A stretch of 64,000 nt of DNA. Origin: an uncultured Agathobacter sp. Lineage in GTDB: Bacteria > Bacillota > Clostridia > Lachnospirales > Lachnospiraceae. Under the pieces are notes generated by a model. It did not search any database and was not told where the DNA came from. It saw only the letters and a program-made list of their open reading frames with translations. Both the position numbers and the translations under genes were made by a program. Shown piece by piece: positions 8,299-17,750 of this stretch. The DNA lies in assembly GCA_934365945.1 (NCBI GenBank), contig CAKRNE010000005.1, forward strand, positions 62,001 through 126,000. Reading direction: 5' to 3'. Position 1 is the first letter of the stretch. The number at the start of each line of letters is the position of its first letter.

Positions 8299-9201
8299 AT
8301 GAAACAGAAATCCATAGTAGAGAATGTTGCCAAAATAATATTCACGGTATGTGCGGTTGTGGCAATATTCGCAGTATTATCAATAACAATTTATATGTTC
8401 CTCAAAGGCGCACCAGCATTTTTCAAGGTCGGAGTGTTAAACCTTTTATTTGGAACAAAATGGGCACCGACAGCGGCAGACCCAAGCTACGGAATATTGT
8501 ACATAATCCTCACATCCATCATAGGAACAGCAGTATCTATCCTTATAGGAGTACCAATTGCTCTTCTTACGGCAGTATTTCTCACTGAGGTGTCGAATAA
8601 AAAACTCTCAGCAGTAGTGCAGCCGGCAGTAGAGCTGCTTGCAGCCATTCCATCAGTAATCTATGGACTTTTGGGACTTATGATACTTAATCCGGTATTA
8701 TACAAGCTCGAGAAGCATGTTTTTGCAAACTCAGCAACACATCAGTTTACCGGCGGATCAAACCTGCTTGCAGCAATCATAGTGCTTGCAATCATGATTC
8801 TTCCTACGGTAATCAACATGAGTGTATCATCAATACAGGCGGTACCGCAGCAGATGAGAGCGGCATCACTCGCCCTTGGAGCAACAAAGATACAGACAAT
8901 ATTTAAAGTGACAGTTCCGGCAGCAAAGTCAGGAATCATGACAGGAATCGTGCTCGGAATAGGTCGTGCACTCGGAGAAGCCATGGCAATCAACATGGTA
9001 GCCGGTGGAACAGTCAGCTTCCCGCTGCCATTCAACTCAGTGCGTTTCCTTACCACACAGCTCGTCAGCGAGATGGGATACGCCAGCGGACTTCACAGAC
9101 AGGTGCTTTTCTCAGTAGGCCTTGTGCTTTTTGTGTTTATCATGATAATCAACCTCACCCTTATGAAACTCAAAAAGAAAGGAGCTGTGGAAAATGACTA
9201 G
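8299..9201 (+). CDS. pstC: Phosphate ABC transporter permease PstC
   Basis: One of the two membrane subunits that form the phosphate channel. The 300-residue protein has six predicted membrane segments, the first at about 12-35. It contains LLAAIPSVIYGLLGL and, in the cytoplasmic EAA loop, RAASLALGATKIQTIFKVTVPAAKSGI, followed by GRALGEAMAINMV; these identify PstC. AAGGAG lies 8 bases before the ATG. It overlaps pstA by 8 bases, so the two permeases are translated together. The partner ATPase gene pstB is not adjacent but lies 13 kb downstream, which is unusual. Confidence 0.97.
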   Translation: MKQKSIVENVAKIIFTVCAVVAIFAVLSITIYMFLKGAPAFFKVGVLNLLFGTKWAPTAADPSYGILYIILTSIIGTAVSILIGVPIALLTAVFLTEVSNKKLSAVVQPAVELLAAIPSVIYGLLGLMILNPVLYKLEKHVFANSATHQFTGGSNLLAAIIVLAIMILPTVINMSVSSIQAVPQQMRAASLALGATKIQTIFKVTVPAAKSGIMTGIVLGIGRALGEAMAINMVAGGTVSFPLPFNSVRFLTTQLVSEMGYASGLHRQVLFSVGLVLFVFIMIINLTLMKLKKKGAVEND

Positions 9202-10057
9202 TATAAATGGAAAACGCCGCAGAATAGGCGATGATGTAGTATACTTTTTCATATATCTGTGTGCAGCATTATCGGTAGTGCTGCTTGCGGGAATCATCAT
9301 ATATGTATTTGTCAGGGGAATAGGCCAGGTAAACTGGCAGTTTCTGACAAGCGAGACATCTGTCTTAAGAGGCACTGTCGGAATAGCGGGCAACCTGCTC
9401 AATACACTTTACATCATAATAATCACCATGCTCATAGCAACTCCTGTCGGAGTGGGAGCAGCCGTGTACCTGAATGAGTATGCAAAGCCCGGTAAGCTCG
9501 TATCCACAATCGAGTTTGCTACAGAAACACTTGCGGGAATACCGTCAATCATCTTCGGTCTCTTCGGAATGATGTTTTTCGGACAGACAATTGGCTTTGG
9601 CTACAGTATACTGACAGGTTCACTGACACTGACACTCATGGTGCTGCCTCTCATCACCAGAAATACACAGGAGGCGCTGAAAACTGTACCGGACAGCTAC
9701 AGACACGGAGCAGTCGGACTCGGAGCCGGAAAATGGCACACCATCCGCACAATCCTGCTGCCATCTGCCATGCCGGGAATCATCACAGGTGTTATTCTTG
9801 CAATCGGCCGAATAGTCGGTGAGTCAGCAGCACTCCTCTTTACAGCAGGAAGTGCAGGAATGCTTCCAAAGGTTGCCAGCGGATATTTCTCAAAGATAAT
9901 GCAGTCAGGTGGAACACTTACCATCAAGCTCTACCTTGCAGCGACAAGTGAAGGAAAATTCGACCAGGCATTTGGAATTGCGGTTGTGCTTCTCGTAATC
10001 GTATTCTTAATCAACATCCTGACAAAGGTGCTGGCAAAGAAATTCCAGGCGAAATAG
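9194..10057 (+). CDS. pstA: Phosphate ABC transporter permease PstA
   Basis: The second Pst channel subunit, 287 residues with six predicted membrane segments. ETLAGIPSIIFGLFGMMFF and the EAA-type loop VPDSYRHGAVGLGAGKWHTI, followed by GRIVGESAALLFTAGS, are characteristic of PstA. Its start lies inside the end of pstC, with AAAGGAG about 6 bases upstream. An intrinsic terminator follows at 10070, so this operon ends without pstB and phoU. Confidence 0.97.
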   Translation: MTSINGKRRRIGDDVVYFFIYLCAALSVVLLAGIIIYVFVRGIGQVNWQFLTSETSVLRGTVGIAGNLLNTLYIIIITMLIATPVGVGAAVYLNEYAKPGKLVSTIEFATETLAGIPSIIFGLFGMMFFGQTIGFGYSILTGSLTLTLMVLPLITRNTQEALKTVPDSYRHGAVGLGAGKWHTIRTILLPSAMPGIITGVILAIGRIVGESAALLFTAGSAGMLPKVASGYFSKIMQSGGTLTIKLYLAATSEGKFDQAFGIAVVLLVIVFLINILTKVLAKKFQAK

Positions 10058-10069
10058 TTAATGAATTTT

Positions 10070-10100
10070 GAAGCTTCGATATCGGTCGGGGCTTCTTTTT
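10070..10100 (+). terminator. Intrinsic terminator of pstSCA
   Basis: GAAGCTTCGA (10070-10079) pairs with TCGGGGCTTC (10086-10095), 10 bp with two G-T pairs, followed by TTTTT. Confidence 0.85.
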
Positions 10101-10212
10101 GTTATACATAAAAAATATTTAGAAAATTTGTATTTTATGTGATAATTGGTATATGTAAAGCGTTTATATATTAGAACAGAAAAATTTGAAGCGGAAATAA
10201 CAGGGGATCATA

Positions 10213-10689
10213 GTGAACAACATAGAATACGAAAAAGCTGTAACCCTTTATATGTCAAGCATATATAAAGTGGCATTGAACGCATGCAGAAATACAGCAG
10301 ATGCAGAGGATATAGTACAAACTACATATGAAAAATTGTGGAAATGTAACAAAACATTTACAGATTTTGAACATATGAAAAAATGGCTCATACGAGTATC
10401 TATAAATGAATGTAATTCTTTATTCAGAACTCCATGGATGAAGAAGCGGGCGGCAGAGAGCGAATTGGAAAAACTGTCATTTTCCACACCGGAAAAATCG
10501 GATCTCTATTATGCATTAGACAATCTTACACAGAAAGAGAGGGAAATTCTTCATCTATATTATTATGAGGATTATAAGGTCAGTGAAATAGCAGATATTA
10601 TGCATATGTCAGAATCGGCAATACAAACGCGGCTATATAGAGCAAGAATGAAGTTAAAAACCGAGTTGGAGAAAGAAGGTTGGAAATGA
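10213..10689 (+). CDS. ECF-type RNA polymerase sigma factor
   Basis: A 158-residue sigma-70 family protein. Region 2 has ACRNTADAEDIVQTTYEKLW and the -10 recognition segment MKKWLIRVSINECNSLFR; region 4 has LTQKEREILHLYYYEDYKVSEIADIMHMSESAIQTRLYRARMKLK. It starts with GTG preceded by AGGGG. The next gene begins inside its stop region and encodes a single-span membrane protein, the usual arrangement of a sigma factor with its anti-sigma factor. The signal and target promoters cannot be read from the sequence. Confidence 0.9.
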   Translation: MNNIEYEKAVTLYMSSIYKVALNACRNTADAEDIVQTTYEKLWKCNKTFTDFEHMKKWLIRVSINECNSLFRTPWMKKRAAESELEKLSFSTPEKSDLYYALDNLTQKEREILHLYYYEDYKVSEIADIMHMSESAIQTRLYRARMKLKTELEKEGWK

Positions 10690-11495
10690 TGAAAGAGTAC
10701 AAGGAAATTTATAAAGATACTTTTGATGAAATAAATCCGGCAACAGATCTGGAAAAAAGAGTTCGTGACAAAAAATTTACGCATAAAAGAATAAAAAATG
10801 GTTGGGTAGCAGCAATCATAATGCTGATAATAGTTGGTACTGCGACAGGAATAGAGGCAGCAATGAGTCACTTTTCGTTTCTTAGTGTTTTTTCACAGAA
10901 GGAAGAGTCTGGATATCAGATAAAAATAGATACAGATAGGATTAATATGAATGATTTGAATGGGCAGATCAGTGAAATAGAGGATGCTGTAAAAAAGCAG
11001 ATACAGAATCATAAGAGTTTTTCGGACGAAGATCCATGCCAGTATATGAAGTATTTTGACTCAATAGAGGAGTGTATGAAATACATTGGTTTAAACGAGG
11101 AATATTATGTTATTGAGAATACTACCCCAGCAACATTGAATGTACAATGTGATAAAAACGGAGATATTTTAAGTATCCGGGTAGAGACTGACTATACAAT
11201 AAATGGAGATAATGTGCAGCTCTGGTATTACATTTTTTCTGAAAAAGAAGATAGTGACAGTATATTTGAAACTGTTGTGAATGGTAAAGCAGATTATAAA
11301 ATTGAGGACAAAACATTGAAGGATGGGACGCTTATACCAATTATTATGTCTGGATCAAATGTAGAAACATATTTTTCAAAGGGACATGTAACATATGCCA
11401 TTAATGTTATAAATGAGGATGGGGATACAGAAGCAGCAAAGAAAACGATGGATATGGCTGTGGGCGGTTTCAAATGTGAAAATGGTTATAATTAA
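10686..11495 (+). CDS. Probable membrane-anchored anti-sigma factor
   Basis: About 269 residues: a short cytoplasmic N-terminus (about 1-38) with acidic and basic clusters, one membrane segment (about 40-57, WVAAIIMLIIVGTATGIEA), and a long extracytoplasmic domain. No enzymatic motif is visible. The start is ATG 10686 (or 10689), with GAAGG a few bases upstream inside the sigma gene, so the two overlap. Function as anti-sigma factor is inferred from this arrangement and topology; the N-terminus lacks the zinc motif HxxxCxxC, so it is not a ZAS-domain anti-sigma factor. Base composition is AT-rich. Confidence 0.65.
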   Translation: MMKEYKEIYKDTFDEINPATDLEKRVRDKKFTHKRIKNGWVAAIIMLIIVGTATGIEAAMSHFSFLSVFSQKEESGYQIKIDTDRINMNDLNGQISEIEDAVKKQIQNHKSFSDEDPCQYMKYFDSIEECMKYIGLNEEYYVIENTTPATLNVQCDKNGDILSIRVETDYTINGDNVQLWYYIFSEKEDSDSIFETVVNGKADYKIEDKTLKDGTLIPIIMSGSNVETYFSKGHVTYAINVINEDGDTEAAKKTMDMAVGGFKCENGYN

Positions 11496-11523
11496 CAATT
11501 TATAATAAATGAGGAGTAGATAT

Positions 11524-11718
11524 ATGAGTAAAAAGAAAATAAATACACTCACAGTGGCAAGCAGTCTGATATTTGGGATAATAATTGCTTTAATTGTAGT
11601 CCAGTATTCAAAATATGAATATCTAAGTGATCTGACAAACGGTTTGTATAAGGAGAATTACATATATTTTAAAGTAAAATGTAACCTCCGCATTAAAAAA
11701 CTGCTATATAGTATGTAA
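11524..11718 (+). pseudogene. Short membrane ORF, possible remnant of an ABC permease
   Basis: Encodes 64 residues with one membrane segment (about 10-30, SSLIFGIIIALIVVQY) followed by YEYLSDLTNGLYKENYIYFKVK. AATGAGGAG lies 8 bases before the ATG. The sequence resembles the N-terminus of FtsX/MacB-type permeases that continue for several hundred residues, but it ends in a basic stretch and stops 31 bases before the fructokinase gene. I read it as a truncated remnant left after a deletion; an intact small membrane protein is the alternative. Confidence 0.45.
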
Positions 11719-11748
11719 CCCACAAATACAGGAATACAGGAGGAAACT

Positions 11749-12738
11749 ATGGCAGATTACAAATATGATGTGGCAGCTCTTGGGGAGCTTCTTATTGATT
11801 TTACGGAAAACGGAACAAGCGGACAGGGAAATCCGATATACGAGGCCAATCCGGGCGGAGCACCGTGTAACGTACTTTCCATGTTAAAAAAGCTCGGACA
11901 TAACGTGGCATTTATCGGAAAAGTGGGAAATGACATATTCGGGAGACAGCTTAAAACGGCAGTTGGGAATGTAGGCATAGATACAACAGGACTTGTGACA
12001 GATGATGATGTGCGCACAACACTGGCATTTGTGGAAACATTTGTAGATGGTGACAGAGACTTCTCATTTTACAGAAATCCGGGAGCTGATATGATGTTAA
12101 ATCCGGATGATGTGAATGAGGACGTTATCAGAGGTGCAAGGATATTCCATATGGGAACGCTTTCCATGACACATGAACCTGTAAGAAGTGCAACCTGTAA
12201 AGCTGTAGCAGTGGCGCAGAGCGTACAGGCTATGATATCATTTGATCCGAATATCAGAGAACCACTGTGGGATGACATGGAGGATGCGAAGGAGCAGACT
12301 GCATTCGGACTTTCAGTTTGTGATATATTAAAGATCTCTGACAATGAGATTCAGTGGTTTACAGGTGAGCAGGACTTTGATGCCGGTATCAAAAAGATAC
12401 AGGATGAGTACAATATTCCTCTTATCCTGCTCTCACTTGGAAAAGTAGGAAGCCGCGCATATCTTAAGAATAATGTCACGGATGTAAAGGCAGAAGTACC
12501 TGCATTTGTCCGTGAGGATACAGTTGAGACAACAGGTGCAGGAGATACTTTCGGAGGCTGCTGTCTGCATTATGTACTCGAGCATTGCCCTGAGGGAACT
12601 GATATAAATGACGTGGACTGGACGGAAGAAAATCTCAAAGAAATGCTGACATTTGCAAACAAGGCAGCGTCTATCATCACCACACGAAAAGGTGCGCTTG
12701 CGGTAATGCCGACACTTGAAGAGATAAATGCACAGTAG
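11749..12738 (+). CDS. scrK: PfkB-family carbohydrate kinase, fructokinase
   Basis: Phosphorylates a sugar, most likely fructose to fructose 6-phosphate, in the cytoplasm. The 329-residue protein has the N-terminal AALGELLIDFT and NPGGAPCNVLSMLKKLG, the GKVGNDIFGRQL signature, and the C-terminal PfkB signature ETTGAGDTFGGCC with the catalytic Asp and anion-hole glycines. Length and motifs match bacterial fructokinases. It stands alone with AGGAGG before its start and a strong terminator after it; no sucrose or fructose transport gene is adjacent, so substrate is inferred from family only. Confidence 0.9.
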   Translation: MADYKYDVAALGELLIDFTENGTSGQGNPIYEANPGGAPCNVLSMLKKLGHNVAFIGKVGNDIFGRQLKTAVGNVGIDTTGLVTDDDVRTTLAFVETFVDGDRDFSFYRNPGADMMLNPDDVNEDVIRGARIFHMGTLSMTHEPVRSATCKAVAVAQSVQAMISFDPNIREPLWDDMEDAKEQTAFGLSVCDILKISDNEIQWFTGEQDFDAGIKKIQDEYNIPLILLSLGKVGSRAYLKNNVTDVKAEVPAFVREDTVETTGAGDTFGGCCLHYVLEHCPEGTDINDVDWTEENLKEMLTFANKAASIITTRKGALAVMPTLEEINAQ

Positions 12739-12761
12739 GATGGTCATCCCATTGATTATAG

Positions 12762-12799
12762 AAAGAGTGTAGAACAAGTAAAAATGTTCTGCACTCTTT
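12762..12799. terminator. Bidirectional intrinsic terminator
   Basis: AAAGAGTGTAGAACA (12762-12776) pairs with TGTTCTGCACTCTTT (12785-12799), 15 bp with one T-G pair, flanked by A-rich and T-rich sequence. It lies between convergent genes and can serve both. Confidence 0.9.
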
Positions 12800-12812
12800 T
12801 ATTATAAGCATA

Positions 12813-14006
12813 TCAAAATCCCCGATTTTTAAGATCAGCCACAAGCTGTACATAAAACTCGCGCACATCAAACCCCGGTATATTTTCCCTATTCAGATCT
12901 ATCATATCACCGTGTGATATTCCCCTTTTTCCATTTACAGTCAGAAACTGATAATTCTGTCCCCATGGAAATGATTCCTCCCCTACGAGTCCATCATTCG
13001 CACCATCGAAATATTTTACCAGAGGATATGTGAAGTTGAGTGGAAATCTGCCGGAGGTTGGTCGGTTGAGCTTTGATCCTATCGACTGGTAATATATTCT
13101 TGGATCATCCTTCACCTCTTCGTTGAATTTGCGGCAATTTTCAAAGGTAAGGTCATACACGGCCGACAGAAAATCGGGATTTACATCACCGAGTTTTGCT
13201 GCACTGGCATTGTAGGCTCGTTCAACCATATGCTGTTGCTTTTCGGGTATCTTTGTCAGCAGATAGTCGGCAAACTGGCATCCGCGGTGCGGTGTGTTTA
13301 TCGTGGTAAGCGATGCCACATACGGTGCTATATCTGTCAGGGCGATAGCGGCTCTTGTGTCAAGACCGCCCTTGGAATGTGCGATCACATTGACCTTGCC
13401 GCAGCCGGTCTCATTTACAATCTGATGGATACGTGCGGCAAGCTCTTTTGCACTGTCGCGCACGGCAGCAGCACTATTGTGATTGCCATAGTAGATGACT
13501 GCTCCGTTTTTCTCAAGCTCTTCCGGAATTCTGCCCCAATAGTTTAGATGTTCAAAATCCCTGAAAAAGACACCATGCACCATAAGGATAGGATATCTGG
13601 TGTGGCATATCGCCTGTTCGGTGCGTATTTCATCCCGTTTCTGTCGAAGCTTTTCTGTTTTTATCTCAGTCCCGACAGTTTTTATGATGATATGCAGCAT
13701 GATAAGATGAGCTATCGGTATCCAGCCGCACACGATGCCGAGTACGCGCCACCTGATACCGAGCTGCTCTGAGGTAAGATATACGGTTATGATTCCTATC
13801 CAGAAGATAACGCTTTCTATCAGTATGACAAGTCCGAGGCGTATCAGCCAGTAGGCAGTTTCGGTTACTATCCCTGTCGGACCGCCAAACCATTTCTCAT
13901 AACAGCCGAAAAATCCGAGCAGTAGCCATATCGATAAGAGCACAGTTGACCAGCAGAATATCTTGAGCATTATCCTGCCGAAGTTGCAGATACTTATTCT
14001 TTTCAT
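12813..14006 (-). CDS. Membrane-anchored alpha/beta hydrolase, lipase-like
   Basis: About 397 residues. The N-terminal third has three or four membrane segments (about 8-31, 45-75, 80-105); the rest is an alpha/beta hydrolase. YPILMVHGVFFRD gives the oxyanion-hole strand, VNVIAHSKGGLDTR contains the nucleophile Ser, and FDGANDGLV and GISHGDMID probably supply the acid and His. The pattern fits triacylglycerol lipases or PGAP1-like esterases. I start at 14006, where GGAGAA lies 7 bases upstream, rather than 15 codons earlier. Substrate unknown. A 53-codon gene lies 68 bases upstream on the same strand. Confidence 0.85.
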   Translation of the reverse strand: MKRISICNFGRIMLKIFCWSTVLLSIWLLLGFFGCYEKWFGGPTGIVTETAYWLIRLGLVILIESVIFWIGIITVYLTSEQLGIRWRVLGIVCGWIPIAHLIMLHIIIKTVGTEIKTEKLRQKRDEIRTEQAICHTRYPILMVHGVFFRDFEHLNYWGRIPEELEKNGAVIYYGNHNSAAAVRDSAKELAARIHQIVNETGCGKVNVIAHSKGGLDTRAAIALTDIAPYVASLTTINTPHRGCQFADYLLTKIPEKQQHMVERAYNASAAKLGDVNPDFLSAVYDLTFENCRKFNEEVKDDPRIYYQSIGSKLNRPTSGRFPLNFTYPLVKYFDGANDGLVGEESFPWGQNYQFLTVNGKRGISHGDMIDLNRENIPGFDVREFYVQLVADLKNRGF

Positions 14007-14073
14007 AACATTTTCTCCATTTTTAACATACGCTGTTTTGACGCGAAGCATATTCCAAATATTAATTGTAGGC

Positions 14074-14235
14074 TTACTTAGAAAGAGCCGTAGAACTCCT
14101 GCTTAGGAATGTCGCATAGAAAAGCTGTACAATGATCTGCACCATTGTAGAGACAGCACGCTGCATATGATAAAGGCAGACCTGTGCAATAAACATTTTT
14201 CGCAGTCCTTCGGACGCATTTCCATAAGTATTCAT
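14074..14235 (-). CDS. Small protein of unknown function, 53 residues
   Basis: AAAAGGAG lies 9 bases before the ATG at 14235, which is a good translation start. The product begins MNTYGNASEGLRKMFIAQVC and has a hydrophobic middle (about 30-43). The N-terminal SEGLRKMFIAQ resembles the beginning of longer polytopic membrane proteins of Clostridia, so it may be a frameshifted or truncated remnant. It is not recognised as a known small protein. Confidence 0.4.
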   Translation of the reverse strand: MNTYGNASEGLRKMFIAQVCLYHMQRAVSTMVQIIVQLFYATFLSRSSTALSK

Positions 14236-14364
14236 AGTGAAAACTCCTTTTCTTAATGATATGAGGGTCAAAATGTATTTTGCCCCTCATGATTAATCAG
14301 ATATACCCTTTAATCATAATATAAATATATCAGTAACCCGGATAGAAGTAAATCCCAAGTTAAA

Positions 14365-14430
14365 GTTACATTTCTTAATCAAATCTTAATATGTTACATA
14401 ATTGGATTTTAATGTTACAATTGATACAAT
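14365..14430 (+). promoter_or_regulatory. Promoter of the second two-component system with direct repeats
   Basis: TTGGAT (14402) and TACAAT (14425) are 17 bases apart. Upstream, TCTTAAT occurs at 14373 and 14384 (11-base step) and GTTACA at 14365, 14393 and 14414. An 11-base direct-repeat step is typical of OmpR-family binding, so autoregulation is possible. Confidence 0.6.
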
Positions 14431-14460
14431 AAGACCAACATAAAACTTCCGGAGGCAATT

Positions 14461-15150
14461 ATGTATAAAGTATTAGTATGTGATGATGAAAAAGACATTG
14501 TATCGGCAATCAGTATTTATTTGACCAGCGATGGCTACGAGGTAATTCCGGCGCGAAACGGCATGGAGGCGCTCGACATAGTAAAGCACAATGACGTGCA
14601 GCTTGTCCTGATGGACATCATGATGCCTGTCATGGACGGCATAGAGGCGATGGTGGAAATCAGAAAAATCTCTAATGTGCCGGTCATACTGCTCACTGCC
14701 AAAAGTGAGGACACTGACAAGGTACTCGGGCTCACGGTCGGAGCAGATGACTATGTGACGAAGCCGTTTAACCCGGTAGAGCTGCAGGCGAGGGTAAAGT
14801 CGCAGATCAGGAGATACATGCTTCTCGGCGCAGGCAATACAAGCGTAGGAAAGCTGGTAATCGGCGGCATCGAGCTGGATGACAAATCAAAGACAGTGAC
14901 AGTTGATGGCGAGGCAGCAAACCTCACACGTACAGAGTACGATATTTTGAAGCTTCTCATGGAGCATCCGGGCGAGGTGTATTCGCCGAATCAGATATAT
15001 GCAAAGGTCTGGAAGGATGAGCCATACGGGACAGAAAACACGGTGGCGGTACATATCCGTCATCTCAGAGAAAAAGTGGAGATAAATCCGGCTGAGCCAA
15101 GATACCTAAAGGTCATCTGGGGCCGCGGATACAAAATTGACGCTGAATAG
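14461..15150 (+). CDS. OmpR-family response regulator
   Basis: A 229-residue transcriptional regulator. The receiver domain has CDDEKD, phosphorylatable Asp52 in MDIMMP, LLTAKSED and VTKPFNP; the winged-helix domain has LTRTEYDILKLLMEHPGEV, AVHIRHLREKVE and VIWGRGYKID. It is close to VanR-like regulators in layout. CCGGAGG lies 6 bases before the ATG. The kinase gene starts 57 bases downstream and is the likely partner. Confidence 0.95.
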   Translation: MYKVLVCDDEKDIVSAISIYLTSDGYEVIPARNGMEALDIVKHNDVQLVLMDIMMPVMDGIEAMVEIRKISNVPVILLTAKSEDTDKVLGLTVGADDYVTKPFNPVELQARVKSQIRRYMLLGAGNTSVGKLVIGGIELDDKSKTVTVDGEAANLTRTEYDILKLLMEHPGEVYSPNQIYAKVWKDEPYGTENTVAVHIRHLREKVEINPAEPRYLKVIWGRGYKIDAE

Positions 15151-15207
15151 GTGCGTGCTTGATACAGTTTTGTCAGGTGAAGCACTATAAAATGAAAGGT
15201 GAATGAT

Positions 15208-17631
15208 ATGAAAAAAATATCAAGGAATCTGTGGCTTAAGTTTGCGGCATTTATAGTCTGCTCGGTCATGGCGGCAGGGCTTGTTGTGACAACGATAGTT
15301 GCAGTGTACACAAACAATTATGAAAGCACAGCACAGCTAAGGGATGAAATTCATGCGAATATTGCAGGAGCCTATAGCAGACAGATGGTGTACAATTATG
15401 AATCCGGTGATGACAATGCATTTTCGCAGATGATGGACGATACCAACCTGCAGGCTGCAGTGGTAAAGAGCAATGAAACATCAGAGGACAAGGTAGATGT
15501 AAAATCTGATGCTGCAAAGGTATATTCAAGTGTAGATGAAATATCAAATCCGGATTATATTTTTAGCTACAAGGCAAAGAACTTAAAGTGGAACAGATTA
15601 TCAAATGTCTGGGATGCAATGAGCGGCAGCTATGAGGAGGCAGACGATGCATCAAACGATATGAACAGTGAGAGACTCAGCTCAATCATGTATTCCAAGA
15701 CAAATGGGCTCTTTTATCTGTGCCTGAATGATGGCACAGCTTATGTCATTCCAAAGGTGAGGGTGATGACAGGCTCTAACGATAACAGCTCGCTTGGCTT
15801 ATATAAGGCAGTTGAGAAAACCGATGAGAATGGAAACAAATACTTTGCCTACGAGGAACTGTTTTCAGGCCAGTCACTCGATATTACAGGCTTTGCCGAG
15901 TGGAAAAATGTAAAGTGCTACGATGAAAAAGGAAATCACATAAAGTGTGGCATGAATCTGAGTGATGACGGCGAATCAGGCTTTGAAAGTGACGGCTCTT
16001 ACTACGATTATAATGAGGATATCTATTATGACCGTTACGAAATCATAAAAGTGGTGGAGCAGGTGAATGAGAGCTATGAGCTTCTACCGGATACCTTTAA
16101 TATATCAGACAACGGAATTGTGTACTATCCATACACCCAAACGGAAGATAAGCCTGAGTACTATTATGTGTATGCAAAGCTCCCGCAGCAGCTTCAGGAA
16201 AAGGGCGATTACTTCAATCAGGCAGACAGCTTACTTGACGTCATGGAATTTACAGAGGCTCATTTGAGTGTATTGTTTGTCGTATTTATACTTGGTTTTG
16301 TGATTACAGCAGGATATCTGCTGGTAGTTGCCGGAAAACGCGAGGATTCGGAAGAAATTAAATTACGATTATATGACAGGCTGCCGTATGAGGTGATGCT
16401 CGGTGTGACAATGCTAGCAGACTTTATGGTATTTCCGGCAGGCTTTTTACTTATAAAGCAGCTTCCGGTGGTAGCACTGATTTGTCTGGCTGCAACCATG
16501 GTTTCGCTTGAAGCAATCCTTACAACATATGTAAGAATCAGGGCGCATGAGTTCTGGAAGCATACACTGTGCTACTATGTCGTGAGATTTTTATTAAAGC
16601 CTGTCAAAAAGCTATGCAGGGTAGTGTTTGGACCAATCAGATACGGTTTTTCATGGATAGAAAAAAATGTACCGCTGTTTCTGATCAGTATACTGGCATT
16701 CGGCTTTTTATGCCTGCTTGAGCTTATAGGCTTTGGCATGGAGAGTATAGGCTTTTTATTCATTATAAAGCTTATAGAGCTTGCACTGCTTATCACATTT
16801 ATCATGCAGTATGACAGGATAAGATGCGCCGCAAAGGCTATAGCAAACGGTGATTTTTCACAGCCGGTTGATACATCAAGGCTTATGCTGTTTTTCAGAA
16901 AGCATGGTGAGAATCTGAACAATGTGAGCAATGGAATAGAGGCTGCGGTCTCTGAAAAAATGAAGAGCGAGCGCTTCAGGACGGAGCTCATCACAAATGT
17001 GTCACATGACATCAAGACACCGCTCACCTCGATTATCAATTATGTGGACCTGTTGCAGAAGGAGGACATAGATAATGAGAAGGTACGCGAATATCTTGAC
17101 GTTCTCGACAGACAGTCATCACGTCTGAAAAAATTAATTCAGGATTTACTCGAAGCCTCAAAGGCGTCGACGGGCAGCATAAATGTAGAGCTGGAGGAAC
17201 TGGATGCGGCAGTTATGCTGTCACAGGTAGCCGGGGAATATGAAGAAAAATTCAAGAAAAATAATCTTGATTTAATTATTAAAAATGACGTTACACCTGT
17301 CATGATTCAGGCAGACGGACGACATCTGTGGAGAGTGTTTGATAACCTGATGAACAACATCAACAAATACGCCCAGCCGGGCACGAGAGTGTATATTGAT
17401 ATCATACCAAAGGATGGCGGAGCTATCATAACCTTCAAGAATGTATCAGCTACACCGCTTAATATTTCAAGCGATGAGCTCAAGGAGCGTTTTGTCAGAG
17501 GAGACAGCTCACGAAATACCGAGGGCAGCGGACTGGGGCTTTCCATTGCAGAAAGTCTCATGAAGCTCATGAAAGGTACTTTGGAGCTGACTGTGGACGG
17601 TGATCTTTTTAAGGTGACTTTGGAGTTTTAA
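15208..17631 (+). CDS. Large multi-span sensor histidine kinase
   Basis: About 807 residues. One membrane segment lies near 9-33, followed by an extracellular domain of about 310 residues rich in Asp, Ser and Tyr, then a cluster of membrane segments (about 350-375, 390-445 and 485-530). The kinase core has His600 in NVSHDIKTPLTS, LMNNINKYA in the N box, and VRGDSSRNTEGSGLGLS. The D box is degenerate. I use ATG 15208, with AAAGGTGA upstream; a GTG 9 bases earlier is the alternative. The large sensor is not recognised. Hydrophobic segments between sensor and kinase core are more numerous than in a simple two-span kinase. Confidence 0.92.
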   Translation: MKKISRNLWLKFAAFIVCSVMAAGLVVTTIVAVYTNNYESTAQLRDEIHANIAGAYSRQMVYNYESGDDNAFSQMMDDTNLQAAVVKSNETSEDKVDVKSDAAKVYSSVDEISNPDYIFSYKAKNLKWNRLSNVWDAMSGSYEEADDASNDMNSERLSSIMYSKTNGLFYLCLNDGTAYVIPKVRVMTGSNDNSSLGLYKAVEKTDENGNKYFAYEELFSGQSLDITGFAEWKNVKCYDEKGNHIKCGMNLSDDGESGFESDGSYYDYNEDIYYDRYEIIKVVEQVNESYELLPDTFNISDNGIVYYPYTQTEDKPEYYYVYAKLPQQLQEKGDYFNQADSLLDVMEFTEAHLSVLFVVFILGFVITAGYLLVVAGKREDSEEIKLRLYDRLPYEVMLGVTMLADFMVFPAGFLLIKQLPVVALICLAATMVSLEAILTTYVRIRAHEFWKHTLCYYVVRFLLKPVKKLCRVVFGPIRYGFSWIEKNVPLFLISILAFGFLCLLELIGFGMESIGFLFIIKLIELALLITFIMQYDRIRCAAKAIANGDFSQPVDTSRLMLFFRKHGENLNNVSNGIEAAVSEKMKSERFRTELITNVSHDIKTPLTSIINYVDLLQKEDIDNEKVREYLDVLDRQSSRLKKLIQDLLEASKASTGSINVELEELDAAVMLSQVAGEYEEKFKKNNLDLIIKNDVTPVMIQADGRHLWRVFDNLMNNINKYAQPGTRVYIDIIPKDGGAIITFKNVSATPLNISSDELKERFVRGDSSRNTEGSGLGLSIAESLMKLMKGTLELTVDGDLFKVTLEF

Positions 17632-17710
17632 GCTTTTTAAAACAATATTATGATACCTATTGACCGTCTAATCATATTATATATTGAACTTATAAGACAT
17701 AAGAAACAAT

Positions 17711-17738
17711 AAAGGCCGGGGCAGATGCCCCGGCCTTT
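17711..17738. terminator. GC-rich terminator hairpin between convergent genes
   Basis: AAAGGCCGGGGC pairs perfectly with GCCCCGGCCTTT (12 bp, 4-base loop AGAT). It lies between the kinase (plus) and the AAA-type gene (minus). A related hairpin, reading the same way, is at 19411. Confidence 0.85.
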
Positions 17739-17750
17739 ACACTACTATTT

